Assembly: GCA_012064415.1 (NCBI GenBank)
Contig: SSNU01000223.1
Span: 124,001-188,000, forward strand
DNA length: 64,000 nt
Reading direction: 5' to 3'
Source of the DNA: Gyrodactylus bullatarudis
Taxonomy: Eukaryota; Platyhelminthes; Monogenea; Gyrodactylidea; Gyrodactylidae
The position numbers were made by a program, and so were the translations under genes. Positions 25,617 to 36,400 of the stretch are shown here, one piece after another (position 1 is the first letter of the stretch; the number at the start of each line of letters is the position of its first letter). Under the pieces are notes generated by a model that did not search any database, was not told the DNA's origin, and saw only the letters and a program-made list of their open reading frames with translations.

Positions 25617-26305
25617 AAGTTGGTTGATATGAAGTTGGGAATCTATGATTTTTACAGAAATCTTGATATTTTCATCAAGAATTCGAATTTGTTAAAGATT
25701 TTCTGGAATCCTACTCATGCTGCTCACTTTTAACATTTGAAGAAAAAAAAATCTAAAAAAAATTATTTTTATGAAAAATATGGTCAATTTTCAAATTTCC
25801 ATCTGGCACCAAAATCACATTTTTTCGAACTTTGAGGTGAAAATATTTGTTGAGTTGAAAGTGGGAGAGGGATCAAAAATTGATTTTCAGGATTAAGATT
25901 AGACAAGAAAGCTGACTAGCACCGTCAAGTTATCGACAGTAACCCCATTTTCGAGAGATTTTGAATTATCGAAATTTGATTGATTTTCAAGTAGTGAAAA
26001 TGATCAAAAAAACGAAATTCCGCTCCCAAACAATAATGAGGTTATTCATCAGATAAGATTTAGTTGAATTGATTTTCGTGTCTAATCTTGATCCTAAAAA
26101 TCAACTTTTGATCACTATCTCACATTGATCAAAAAACGGGAATTCCAAGATATATGTCATAATTTCCTTAAGAAATTGATTTTTTCAAAATTTCCTTTCT
26201 TCATATCGTGAAAGTAAGCCTCATGATCTAGATTTCAAAATTTCTCGATGAAAAAATTGAGAATTTTGTAAAAAACTAATATTTTCATCTTCATCTTAAC
26301 TTTTA
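25617..26305. repeat. Foldback family B element
   Basis: The left arm begins GTTGGTTGATATGAAGTTGG. The right side, at about 26240-26305, is a diverged inverse (AAAATTGAGAATTTTGTAAA, then TTTTCATCTTCAT). The interior 25860-26110 is shared with 20380-20600. Noncoding. Confidence 0.65.
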
Positions 26306-27043
26306 GGTGTAGACTTGTATAATATTATTCGAATTCTACTGAAGAGCCCATTCAGATTCAGATGACTCAGGCTAGAAATCGATAATTTGCAAATTCTATC
26401 TCTACTGTATTTAAAAGACAAGTTTGAAGTCTTTGTACATGTTACCGTAGACTTTTAAACTCGGGAAGTCTCGAAACTAGAAAAGGGTCGGTTATATTCC
26501 AGTTATTCGTCAAAAATAATTAAATCTACTGATATTTGTGAAGATGAACTGTGCTTATATCAACAAATCCTCGAAATAACTATAGTGAATCCGTTAATCG
26601 AGGAATAACTAGCCTTTTAGTGATTCCTTTGAATCGTAAATTTATATGTAGAAAATGATTTTGAAAGCTATTATTGAGGTTCAAAGATAAAAAAACTCAG
26701 TTATATAGTAGTAACATTTAATTTTTCGTTCTTAGTTTCAATGAAAAATAGTAAAACTGAATTCTGAAGCTTATTATTGGCATAAAAATACAAATCTGTA
26801 TATAACCCGATAGTAAATTCAATTATCTACAATTTGATATAAAATTTCTTTCATGATAACTTAAAATAACCGAGTAATGTCCAAATATGAGTGGTAACAT
26901 TTTTTATGCCGACCACTATATTTATTCAAGACTAGAATTTTCCATTAAATTTGACATCTATAATTCCGGAAATGAGCATATGAAAAGTCCCAATTTTATT
27001 AGTCAATGGTAAATTTATTATTGATTAATAATTTTCAGTTAGC

Positions 27044-30000
27044 TCAATTTTTTCTTCTTTTTTCGCCCTTGATCACATAGCTCATGCGTTGAATTTTTTC
27101 ATAAAGTCCTGACGAAATTGTAATCGGCATGGTTATAGTGATTTTTGGAAGCTTCTTAAGTCTCCTATGGCGTAGTCCTTCCAGAATTAAACGAGCTGAA
27201 CAATTACCGAAAGAATTTCCCTCCAAATTGAGAGTTTTCAAGTTGACTCGGCAGATAATAAACCTGAATGATTTTAAGAGTTTGCAATAAGCTGAAATTA
27301 TAGTTGGTTGGTATGAAGTTGTGAATCAATGGTTTTTACGAAAACCTCGATTTTTTCATCAAAAATTCGAATATGTTGTCAACTTTTGATCACTCTCTCT
27401 CTTTGAAATCAATAAAAAATTTCAGTTCAAAATTCGAAAAAAATGGGATTTTTGAAAAATGTCCATATTTTTCATTAAAAAAGATTTTCTTCTTCAAATC
27501 GTAAAAGTGCCCAAGAAAATTGAGGTTTTCGTAAAAACCATTGATTCTCAACTTCACATCAATTAGCATTACATTACTCTTTTATTTGTTCAACACAATG
27601 AACCATGATCTCGGTTGGATCGGCAAAACTGGTCAAATGGAAATTGTTATTGGCCAAATTCAACGTTATCAACTGTGGATCGACAACTTGAGGTGTTCGA
27701 GTTTTCTTTTTCCTCTTCTTTATTTTTGTTATGTTGAAACTACGTGTCTTCACTTTATTTGATATATAAAGTTACAATTCAATTCTGATGATTTCTAAAA
27801 TCTTACACTGAGGCAAGTCAAAGAATCTAAATCTAATTGCCATGAAGATGAGAATTTAATATTATTACAAAAAACTCAATATTTTTATCCAGATTCACAG
27901 AAAAAAACAATTTTTTTGAATTCTAAAACAGAATGAGCTAATAAAATGTGAATATTCGAAAAATTACTGAAAAAAATCAATCTGACCAAAATTAGGCCGT
28001 TTTCTGTGAATTTCGAAAATGCACCAACTTTCCACTTTTTCAACTTTTGAACGCAAAATTTTTATCGATTTCGATGATTCGAAGCAGCCAAGTGATGATA
28101 TTTGGGATCAACATTGAACGAAGAATTCGAATGTGGCCATAGAGATAGCGAAGATCTTACTGTTTCCGATAAAATGTTAGACTTCAAGATTTCGGATAAT
28201 TAGCTCTCATGATAATCGAAAAATTCAAATGATTCGATTTCCCTCAGTAATGACGAGTTTCACTGAAATTCTGCAGGTGAATTCGCATTCTTTAATTGTT
28301 TAATGTTGATCCCAAATATCATCACTTGGCTGCTTCGAATCATCGAAATCGATAAAAATTTTGGGTTCAAAAGTTGAAAAAGTGGAAAGTTGGTGCATTT
28401 TCGAAATTCACAAAAAACGGCCTAATTTTGGTCAGATTGATTTTTTTCAGTAATTTTTTGAATATTCACATTTTATTAGCTCATTCTGTTTTAGAATTCA
28501 AAAAAATTGTTTTTTTCTGTGAATCTGGATAAAAATATTGAGTTTTTTGTAATAATATTAAATTCTCATCTTCATGGCAATTAGGTTTATGTTTTTCTGG
28601 ATACAGGTTTAATGTATAAAAATATTTTTTATTGTAAAATTTTACGCTGATTCTAAGTATGCCAAAAAGAATTATGTTTCCCATCGAATAAATTAGGTAT
28701 TCGAGTTAAAGGGATTTAACTATTTCGTTGACTACCGAATGTACTCAAACTCAAATATCTACTCAAGGATTAAAGTTGAGGACTTGATCTTCATAAAGAA
28801 TATTGACATGAAAATTTATTGATTCATGTTCAAAATGACTTTATTTAGGATCTAGAGCACTCTTGGAACATTTAAAAATTCAAACTTTTCATAATTTCTG
28901 AGGGGTAACTTTTATCCTTAACGCTTGATTGCGTTTAATATGAACATCTTAAGATAAATCTCAACAGATAACTTAATCACCTTCCGAATGGTTTATCATC
29001 ATTGTTCACCCAAGTTCACATAACTTTTTATTCGACGGGAAAAATCCATCTACTAATAAGTACTGTATATTAAAACCAAATTTTACTAATCTTGGTTATT
29101 TTATCCAAGTTTAGATATCTCTTTGAGACTTTTTGGTATTCTTGAGATTTGTTTAACGTGAAATATAAAATAGATTATGTACTATTACTACTTGAATCTG
29201 CTTAATAACTTAGAATTTTTGACTTTGAATTTAGCACCACTTTATGATGAAATTTGAGAATAAAGCTCTAGAATCAATACAGTTTAGATTTCAAATACAT
29301 ATTATGTTCGAAATATTCCCTAGTTTCATAGTCAGAAAATGGCGATTTCAACCATCAATATCTTTAAAAGGATAATTACCTTTTTTTACTTTTGTGCCAT
29401 CAGCCCAGCTTTCATACTCCATATTCATGTTTTCAAATAATCTTGAGACACCTTCATGGTTGAATTCGTTGCCTTCAAGTTCGAGGAATCTTAAAGGCGT
29501 ACGATTCACCAGTTGAGCTAAATGGATTGCTGAACAAGAGGATATTTTGCAATAATTCAGGGATAACCTAACAATGTATCGACTCTCGGACATGCAATTA
29601 CATAAAGATATACATCCATCATCCTCGATTCTGATTGGTTTAATAAATTTTTATCACAACAAATTACTCATTATGATCAAGGACAATTTCATAGAGATAA
29701 TTAAAAGCATTACATGCATTGAGGATTGAAGAGCTTGTAATGAAACAGTCGAACAATTCAACTTTAGTTATGAAAGTATAATCGCCGAGAATTAGATCCG
29801 AAAGATGTACAAGGTCACCTCCGGTCATATTGATTGAATAAACAATTATTCTCTCCACGTGAGGATATTTGGTATAATTCAGAGCCTCTATTAGAGGAGT
29901 AAAACGTATTGGCTTATAACTTGGATAATAATTATCATAAGATATTCTAGTCGGTTTAGTCAAGGGCTGAGGAGGATTATCCTTAGTGTGATGACAAAAA

Positions 30001-30196
30001 TAAATCTAAACTCAAAGAAATAATAAATCAACGGACAAACAGCCGATAAAATATTTCGGGAATCCTGAACGCAGACATTGAGTTTCTGTACAAAAGTATC
30101 ATTTTGAGCAGAATTGTGAATTTGACAATTCTTTAAATATTCAATCATAAGATCTCTAGCTGTATTACCAGGTTTCTTAGCTGGTTTTGAATTCAT
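27044..30196 (-). CDS. Leucine-rich-repeat protein (ribonuclease-inhibitor-type LRRs)
   Basis: Four exons on the minus strand: 30196-30041, 29981-29668 (or from 29966), 29630-29380 and 27291-27044; phases agree, giving about 322 residues (317 with the alternative acceptor). Two splice joins restore LRR-like sequence, notably IVLDHNE joined to IEDDGCISLCNC across a 37-nt intron. Repeats read VERIIVYSINM, ITKVELFDCFI, YIVRLSLNYCKI, LRFLELEGNEFN and LKTLNLEGNSFG, the long LxxLxLxxNxF pattern of RI-type LRRs seen in LRRC34, TCTE1 and NLR proteins. No other domain, signal peptide or membrane segment is present. The family member is not identifiable. Its start codon is 81 bp from that of SEN2 on the other strand, so the two likely share a promoter. 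Intron 3 (2.1 kb) holds two foldback elements and an old repeat. Confidence 0.8.
27301..27567. repeat. Foldback family B element next to an LRR-gene splice acceptor
   Basis: A short copy, about 267 bp. The left arm TATGAAGTTGTGAATCAATG leads to a TTTTTACGAAAACCTCGATT stretch, and the inverse is at 27520-27567. Its left end is about 10 bp from the acceptor of the last exon of the minus-strand LRR gene (27292), so the element borders the branch-point region of that intron. Confidence 0.75.
27826..28590. repeat. Foldback family A element, intact palindrome
   Basis: The best copy of the family: about 765 bp whose two halves are near-perfect inverse copies of each other. It starts CTAATTGCCATGAAGATGAG and ends with the inverse CTCATCTTCATGGCAATTAG. 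The loop holds a GAATTCGCATTCTTTAATTG segment. The outer 250-300 bp of the arms are almost identical. No open frame is conserved among copies. It lies in intron 3 of the LRR gene. Confidence 0.85.
28980..29200. repeat. Diverged copy of the 3.3-3.5 kb dispersed repeat
   Basis: Similar over about 110-170 bp to 3340-3500 (shared ATCTCTTTGAGACTTTTT and ACCAAATTTTA stretches). It lacks the terminal palindrome and the GGGTTAA end present at 3510-3546. Confidence 0.6.
29631..29667 (-). other. Ultrashort 37-nt intron in the LRR gene
   Basis: Starts GTAATTTG and ends AAACCAATCAG in minus-strand sense. The unspliced frame stops at once (TAA after GAG). Splicing restores an LRR segment across the join. 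Confidence 0.75.
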
Positions 30197-30277
30197 TCTT
30201 GTACAGTTTGTTGTTAAGTAAAAGTCTTAAACAAAAATGATAGATCGATATTATTTTTGTTGCGTTATTCAGCAATT
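30197..30277. promoter_or_regulatory. Short divergent (bidirectional) promoter region
   Basis: Only 81 bp separate the start codons of the minus-strand LRR gene and the plus-strand SEN2 gene. Both promoters and leaders must lie here or overlap the neighbouring first exon. No clear TATA box or other motif can be assigned. Confidence 0.6.
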
Positions 30278-30999
30278 ATGAATAAAAAATGCTTTGGAAT
30301 TGATCACAAATCCATTTTCTCATTCAAATGTAATTTCGTTAAATTATAACCAAAAGGGGAAAAGAAGATAGAAGGCCACCTATGTAAATTTAACGAAAAG
30401 ACAGTTATTCAAATTATTAACTCGAGTGAAATCGACATTTTAATTAGATTGGTAAAAATCATAATAACTTTTAGGGATACTTTGGTAGATTTTTTCACAA
30501 AGAAACAGAAGAAAATCGTTTTTATGATGAAATTGAAGATTTAAATCACTACAACTATTACTTAACTGATGTAGAAGGCTTATTTCTCACTTCGGTCATA
30601 AATTGCATTCAACTCAGCTGTAATCATGCTCATCTCGTTGAGGAAGCATCAAGACAGAATCCTAACTTCAAATATGAATTTCCAATTTACCTTCATCTCC
30701 GACGTTGTTGGATTGTCAGATGTGTTGAGGGTTTCAATTCCATAGATTTTCAACTTTACGATGGAAATCCTATTAGCACTCACTCTAAATATTTTGTAAT
30801 CATTTTAAATAGCAAATCAGGTGTTAACAATTCCGACATTCTTGCAATATCCAGAAATGCCAATTCAGTTCGTAAAAAACTCATGTGCGTCGAAGTTGGG
30901 AATTACAATGAGAATCTACTATTTGAACAGAACCTGGCACATCTTGATGAGAAACTGGATATTAAGAAAGCTGTATTAAATAGACTACTTAATGAGTAG
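30278..30999 (+). CDS. TSEN2: tRNA-splicing endonuclease subunit SEN2 (catalytic)
   Basis: Catalytic subunit of the SEN complex that cuts the 5' splice site of intron-containing pre-tRNAs in the nucleus. Exons 30278-30329, 30375-30451 and 30475-30999 give 217 residues; phases agree. The second and third exons join as EIDILIRL-GYFG, matching the conserved EDIEQLYGKGYFG segment of TSEN2 homologues. The nuclease triad is in place: Tyr138 in FQLY, His146 eight residues later in STHSKY (same spacing as the family), and Lys177 in SVRKKL. The protein is about half the length of human TSEN2 because the long variable region between the GYFG motif and the nuclease domain is missing; yeast and animal enzymes usually keep it. 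The first exon (52 nt) is the least certain part. Introns are 45 and 23 nt. A poly(A) signal candidate is at 31092-31097. Confidence 0.88.
30452..30474 (+). other. Ultrashort 23-nt intron in SEN2
   Basis: Begins GTAAAAATC and ends ATAACTTTTAG. It is not a multiple of three, and the unspliced frame runs into a stop after about 30 codons. The homology on both sides (EIDILIRL and GYFG) fixes the limits to within a base or two. A TAAC lies just before the acceptor, as in the 25-nt intron of the TBC gene. Confidence 0.8.
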
Positions 31000-31148
31000 A
31001 ACATGAGCCTTAATTTCCTTCAGAGTACGAATATTTCTGATAATATAAAACTTTTGATGCAAAAGATTTTTAATAAGACGTTTGGAACAGAAATAAATTA
31101 ATTAAATTTATATTAAACAGCATAAATACACTCAAAATGAATAAAAAC

Positions 31149-31481
31149 TTAGTTATCAATCAACATCAAATTATAGCGTTCCTCTTCTGGGATATCATGG
31201 ATTGAGCTTCTGTATTCAATCTTGTCAACTTTTTTAAAAGCATCTTCAATAGTTCCGTGTAGTTCTGCAACATCAGAAAGATCATCCGGTACATGGTGAT
31301 CGTCGTATTTTTCAACTTCCTCTGTGTATTCAGTGGCTTCTTGAAATTCAGTTGATACAGCTTGTTTGTTATGATTACGTACAAATAGTCCAGGAGTCTT
31401 TTCAGTGATAGTGACAAATTGCTTGACGTTAGTTTGAGTGCTTGTAATACTTTGAAGCTGATTATCAGTGAGAGTATTCAT
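31149..31481 (-). CDS. Hypothetical small acidic protein
   Basis: A single-exon frame of 110 residues, ATG in a good context (AACCAATGAA). It is rich in Glu/Asp in its second half (TEEVEKYDDHH, DLSDVAELHGTIEDAF) and ends in EEERYNLMLIDN. No signal peptide, membrane segment or domain that I recognise. It ends 149 bp from the SEN2 stop (convergent) and starts about 500 bp after the end of the V-ATPase C gene on the same strand. Composition is more balanced than surrounding noncoding DNA, which favours a real gene. It could also be the sole coding exon of a larger transcript. Confidence 0.6.
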   Translation of the reverse strand: MNTLTDNQLQSITSTQTNVKQFVTITEKTPGLFVRNHNKQAVSTEFQEATEYTEEVEKYDDHHVPDDLSDVAELHGTIEDAFKKVDKIEYRSSIHDIPEEERYNLMLIDN

Positions 31482-31979
31482 TGGTTAAATACGTTATTAA
31501 TGTAGGCAAGATAACTGATTTAAATTAAAATAATTTGAAAAGTCAAAGCATTGAAATTTAAAAATTTATTACCAAAGAAAATAATGTTTAGTTTTTTCAA
31601 AAATGATTATTTAAATTTTTTCAAGATGAAATTGAATAAAAATTATCTTAAATAACAGATATTCAGTATAGCAGTAGTTATCACTGATACTCCAAAAAGA
31701 AATATCTCTGCATATGATTACCTAAATCAGCTTGCCAATTAACTCTTTATAACTCTCTTAACTAATACACATAAATCGACCAGGGAATAAGAAATATATA
31801 GTTCAATATTTTCAAATAATTTATTAAAAACAATAAGTTCAATTCTTCAACACTTAATCACATTTTTGTAATCATTTCTCGAATAATATATAGATAAGAT
31901 AATATTATGCATAAATATTTTTGTGGTCAGCCATTAGGCGTAATTAGGTAGATCATAAAATAAGGAATGATTAGTTCTT
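31482..31979. other. Spacer between V-ATPase C and the small acidic gene
   Basis: About 500 bp of AT-rich DNA. It contains the 3' end of the V-ATPase C transcript (AATAAA on the minus strand at about 31820-31825) and presumably the promoter of the downstream small gene. No repeat is recognised. Confidence 0.55.
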
Positions 31980-33194
31980 CTAATTTTCAATATTTGCCAA
32001 ATCTATTTTGAAATAAACGTATGGATAGTATTCTGACATATTCATACCCACGCTCATGTTACCTGGTATATCTTCTTCTTGCGCATTACCACCCATCATA
32101 TCAAGATGAGCAAACATGTTATTGAGATAGCTTTTTAATTTAGCTATGCTCTTTTTTGATGGTTGGATGATAAATGAACAAAAGTCTATGGGAAGACCAT
32201 ATCTGAGAACAGATTCAACAAAGACTCTGAGTGCTTTGACATGAACTAGGGCAGAGAAAGATTCCCCAAAGTTCACTTTTAGCCAACGGAATAGTGGAAC
32301 GAATTGCTTCTTTTTACTTGTTTCAAGCTTTGACAATTCATTTCGGCTTTCTTCAATTTTTTTCTCGTCATAAACAAAATCTCTGACGTGGAATTTATTC
32401 TCTCTACATCGGTTCTTGAAATCATCTACAAGAATTTGGAAAACTGTAACATTCCAAAGGCCATAGTCTTGATCTTCAAAGATAAGTTCAGATGATCTAG
32501 GCACGACCATTTTGACTAGAGTTTCATACTTTTTCTTCCAGTCGTTGTAAAGATGTTTAGGAACGACTACTAGGAGTGTAATCAGACATTCGGATTCTAA
32601 AACAAAGTGTTCCTTCTTTACAATATCTTGCAATGACCGTGTAATGAGACTACCAGTTTGTTTCTTCTCTAGACTAGTTAAGTTTCCTTTGATTGTATTG
32701 TAAGAGACTGATTTTGTCTTCAAGTCATTATCGATTTTGGAGACTTGCTCTGCAAGAATATCATACAATGAACGCAAGTGCTGTTTAGTTGGATACTTGG
32801 CTGCATCCCAATCGAAATTCATCAAGTATTTTTCAGGGGATTCTACATGAAGAATAATCGCATTAATTAAATAAAATTTACGAGAGTTAACTTGAAGATT
32901 ATCAAACAATTTAGATTTTTGTTCTTCCAGAACTTCTCCCATATAGTGAGCAATTTTACGAGTAACACTAATGATATAGAATAAAATAATTTAGTACCTT
33001 TCGGCATAAGTATCTAGCTTTTGAAGCTCATCAGCAAGTCCAATTAGAACATCCAAGGTGCCTACTTTCAATTCAGGAATCTTGAATAGATTTTGTTTTG
33101 AAATATCTAGTTTTGATAGATTATCATTTATTCCTTTGAAAGTTCTTTCAGAATTTCTTTCTCCGGGAACTGAAACAAACCAAAATTCAGACAT
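31980..33194 (-). CDS. Vha44: V-type proton ATPase subunit C
   Basis: Subunit C of the V1 sector, which bridges the stator stalks to the head and controls reversible V1-Vo assembly; it acts at acidic organelle and plasma membranes. Two exons, 33194-32998 and 32967-31980, give 394 residues (human ATP6V1C1 has 382). Family signatures run the whole length: MSEFWFVSVPGE at the start, LKVGTLDVLIGLADEL, YNTIKGNL, GSLITRSL, VKMVVPRSS, ENKFHVRDF, FVPLFRWLKVNFGE, HVKALRVFVESVLRYGLP, and EYYPYVYFKIDL at the end. The start is the second Met of the longer open frame, fixed by homology. The 30-nt intron between YAE and SVTRKIAHYMGEVLE has an in-frame stop, so it must be spliced. It is divergently paired with the coiled-coil/FN3 gene (293 bp between start codons). 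Confidence 0.97.
32968..32997 (-). other. Ultrashort 30-nt intron in the V-ATPase C gene
   Basis: Minus-strand sense: begins GTACTAAATT and ends TATCATTAG. It is a multiple of three, but read-through meets TAA at once. Splicing gives Ser-Val-Thr-Arg-Lys-Ile-Ala, aligned with the human sequence without a gap. Confidence 0.88.
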
Positions 33195-33487
33195 TAATTT
33201 CCACAATTTCAATTATAACCTTATACTAAGTAAATTTGTATATTATAAGAAAATTGGATAAAAATTAGGAAATTTCTATAAAAATTTTATTTTAAGTGTT
33301 TACAGAAATAAAGGTTGAGTTTTCAATTAGCTCAATAATAAAAAACGTTTTAAAGTTTCTGAATTAATTTCATACTGGTATTACTCCTAAGGAATTGTAA
33401 CATATATTAATAATAGTATGTGTAACGTTTATTAATTTGAGTTAAATGAGAGTTAGTTTTAAGGGTCTTTGCCCTTAAGATTACATC
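33195..33487. promoter_or_regulatory. Divergent promoter region of V-ATPase C and the coiled-coil/FN3 gene
   Basis: 293 bp between two start codons on opposite strands. It must hold both core promoters. AT-rich; no specific motif can be named. Confidence 0.5.
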
Positions 33488-36400
33488 ATGTCTCAACCAA
33501 TTCCAATGATGGCTAGTGGACCTGGTCCAACCATTAGGGATCAATCTCTTCCATCTATTGGTCCAAGATTAACAACAAATCTACGCGATTTCTCAGCCGA
33601 ATCTCCCTATCAATCATCTTTGATAAGAAATCCTTCCGCACGTACTGAAATTGGAAATGTTCGTACTCTTGCTGATCGATTTGATCCAAATCGTATGAAC
33701 CCAATTGAGAGTGTCTACAATGAATCGAATAATTCCCCACCCCGATTACCTGAAAGATCTGGCTCTCGTATGAGTCGTCAGAATAATTCAAGTCTTGAAA
33801 GCCTTAATAATTTAATTACAGAAATGCAACAGAGCATTCCTTCGGTGAGGGAAGAGAGTCTGCCCAGAAGGAATATGACTGTTGGTATGCCGCGTCCACA
33901 GCGTAGACCACCATCCCAAGAGGATCCATATCAAGCTCCACCTGTAGTTCCTATAAAAGAAACCTCCCTAGATGATATTGACAGCCCACAGACTCAAAAA
34001 TCACCGAAAATCGATCAAAATATTCCCAGTCAAGGTACTATAGGTGCACCAGTATCTGGCTGGCTATCAGAAAAACTTAAACAAATTAATCAAGATAATT
34101 GGTTAGTTCTCAAAATTCAAAAGAAAAACTATATAATACGCTATCTAGAGATTAGTAGATTTCTTTAAGGGCGTTTCTCTAGAAAATTTCTTGAATTTCT
34201 TCTTGAACTTACTTTTTTTCTTATTCTATAATCATTAAGATATTGTCGCCCACATGTGAAATTCTTCATTCTTGTATTTAAAAAGATTTGATTATGTACG
34301 TACTATATTCTTTCTTGAAGATTTTTGAGTGTTGCTGATGAGTAGTATTATAGGATTTCCAAAATGTCCGTCGATTATGCAATAAAATTGAGACAACCAA
34401 TTGAAATTTTTTGAAAAAAAGTACAACGTTTTATCCATAGAAAATTCACATTCAATTATTACTTAATCGTTAATAATAAATATTGATGATTAAAAGATCT
34501 AATTTTATTGCTCTACCCATAGAAACATTAGAATATATGCTTTATTCGAGTTTGACTAAATTTTTGTAAATCCATACGAATTTGTCTTAAGGAACGTACA
34601 AAATGAAGAAAAGCTAAAATTGAAAAAAACTGATTCATCCTGTAAAATTTTTTCTTTCATTATTGAAAATAAAGGAAAGTGATTTGTCCGTCAACACGTA
34701 CAGTGGGCACAGAAACTTTTGAATTGAAATTAGAGCAAGATTCTGAAATGAATAACCTCAAAGATCGAATATCAGAGCTGGAATGTCAGTTGAAGATCAA
34801 AGAGCGTGAACTTGAGACTAACGAGTACATTGCCAAGGAATTGGGTAGGAAACTAAAAAATGCTGATGAATTATTCGATGTTCGACGGAGACTTGAGAAT
34901 ACCGAGCGTCATTTCGATGATCAAGTTCGTATGAATCAAGAGTTAACAGAGGAGGTTAGTTAATAAAAAAATTTCATAATTGGGCCATGAAAACTGCAAG
35001 TCATTAAAGGTGATTCCATTGAAGACACTCTTCTCTTATTATAAGTTCTTTTAGCTTGTCGTTTGGACATCTATCTCACAGCCACATCTATCCAAATTTT
35101 TTCTAATTAAAGAAATATTCTTATTAAAAACGCTCAAATTTTTTTTAACTGGTTAAAGTAAGCTTCAGTTTATACCAAAAAATTTTCATCATACTCGATT
35201 TTTCGATGAAAAAATTAGTCTTTTGTATAAATAAATGATAAATACTTAACTTCACATTAATAAAGTTTTCATTGTGTTACCCTTGCGTTCAATTGTGTAA
35301 TCTTTTGATTTCTATCTTGTAATTTTCCATATTTAACCCTTCATGTCCCAAATTATCATTTTTACATCACACAAATTAGAAAATTAGTTATCTCTCCAAA
35401 ATAACTATCCTGATTCCGAATCTTAATTCCTTTTTGAAAGCCGACTTATCATTTAGAAGATGATAGAGGTTAAAATTGGCATATTTTGGCTCTAAAACTA
35501 GCTGTCTTTTAAACCTTAAGAGATATCGAGAATATTTTTTTATTGAGGGGTGAAAAAAGTATTTCAAGTATTTTTCAGTTCAAATTATCGCTCAAGAAAG
35601 TGTTGTGTTCCACTGGTGGAACAATGGGACATGAAGGGTTAATTTTCATAGAATTGAAATCATTTTCGTATTCAATCCCTTTTTATTCTATAGAATGCAA
35701 AACTTATGGACGAGATTGCTGAGAGAAATCGTAAAATCCTTCAATACCAAGCAGAGCTTGACAACCTTGACAGGATAATTTCTAGTAAAGTAAGCCAAAC
35801 ATCAAAAGTTAAAACTAGGCAAATACAGAGTGTAAATTAAATCGATATTATGCACACTTTGACTATCAATAGGAAAATTGTTTTGATTCATGATGGAATC
35901 TGAAATCTTTTGATAAATAAAGGTCTATAAAATTTTGGATGGTTATTCAGATCTGGAACAATAGGTATACTAATATGAAGAAGATACTTGACCATCTAGA
36001 ACCAAAATTTCACAAAGAGTAGAGGACTGCTCAACTCCTTAGTGTATTTAACCACATATAGAATGATTTTAAGCATTGAAAGCTAAGATTGAAAATGTAT
36101 TTAAAAATACTCAAACATTTCTGGAAGGAAGATATTTTAAATGTGTTTTATATCTAATTGATTTCACGTTGCATAGTCGGGATGGCTTAGTGGGTATAGT
36201 ACTTATATTAAGTTAATATTATTTCACCCCGTGTTCAAGTATTTACCCCCTCGACTTTTTATGAATTTCCACCTTTGTTCTCAAATAGTTCTGAGAATAG
36301 ATTTTTACATAAATAAAATCCTCTGTATCTGTTTATTACTGAAACCTGTTCGAGAATTGTAATGTTGGTGGTTTTAAAAATTGAGCTGTACTCTAACAAA

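Larger units (their letters stand above)
23532..27043. other. Region between the TBC gene and the LRR gene, repeat-rich
   Basis: Convergent spacer: the TBC gene ends on the left and the LRR gene ends on the right. It contains the family A half-element (23830-24234), a degenerate family B piece (about 25240-25390) and a family B element (25617-26305). No coding exon of a recognised family is found on either strand. Confidence 0.6.
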
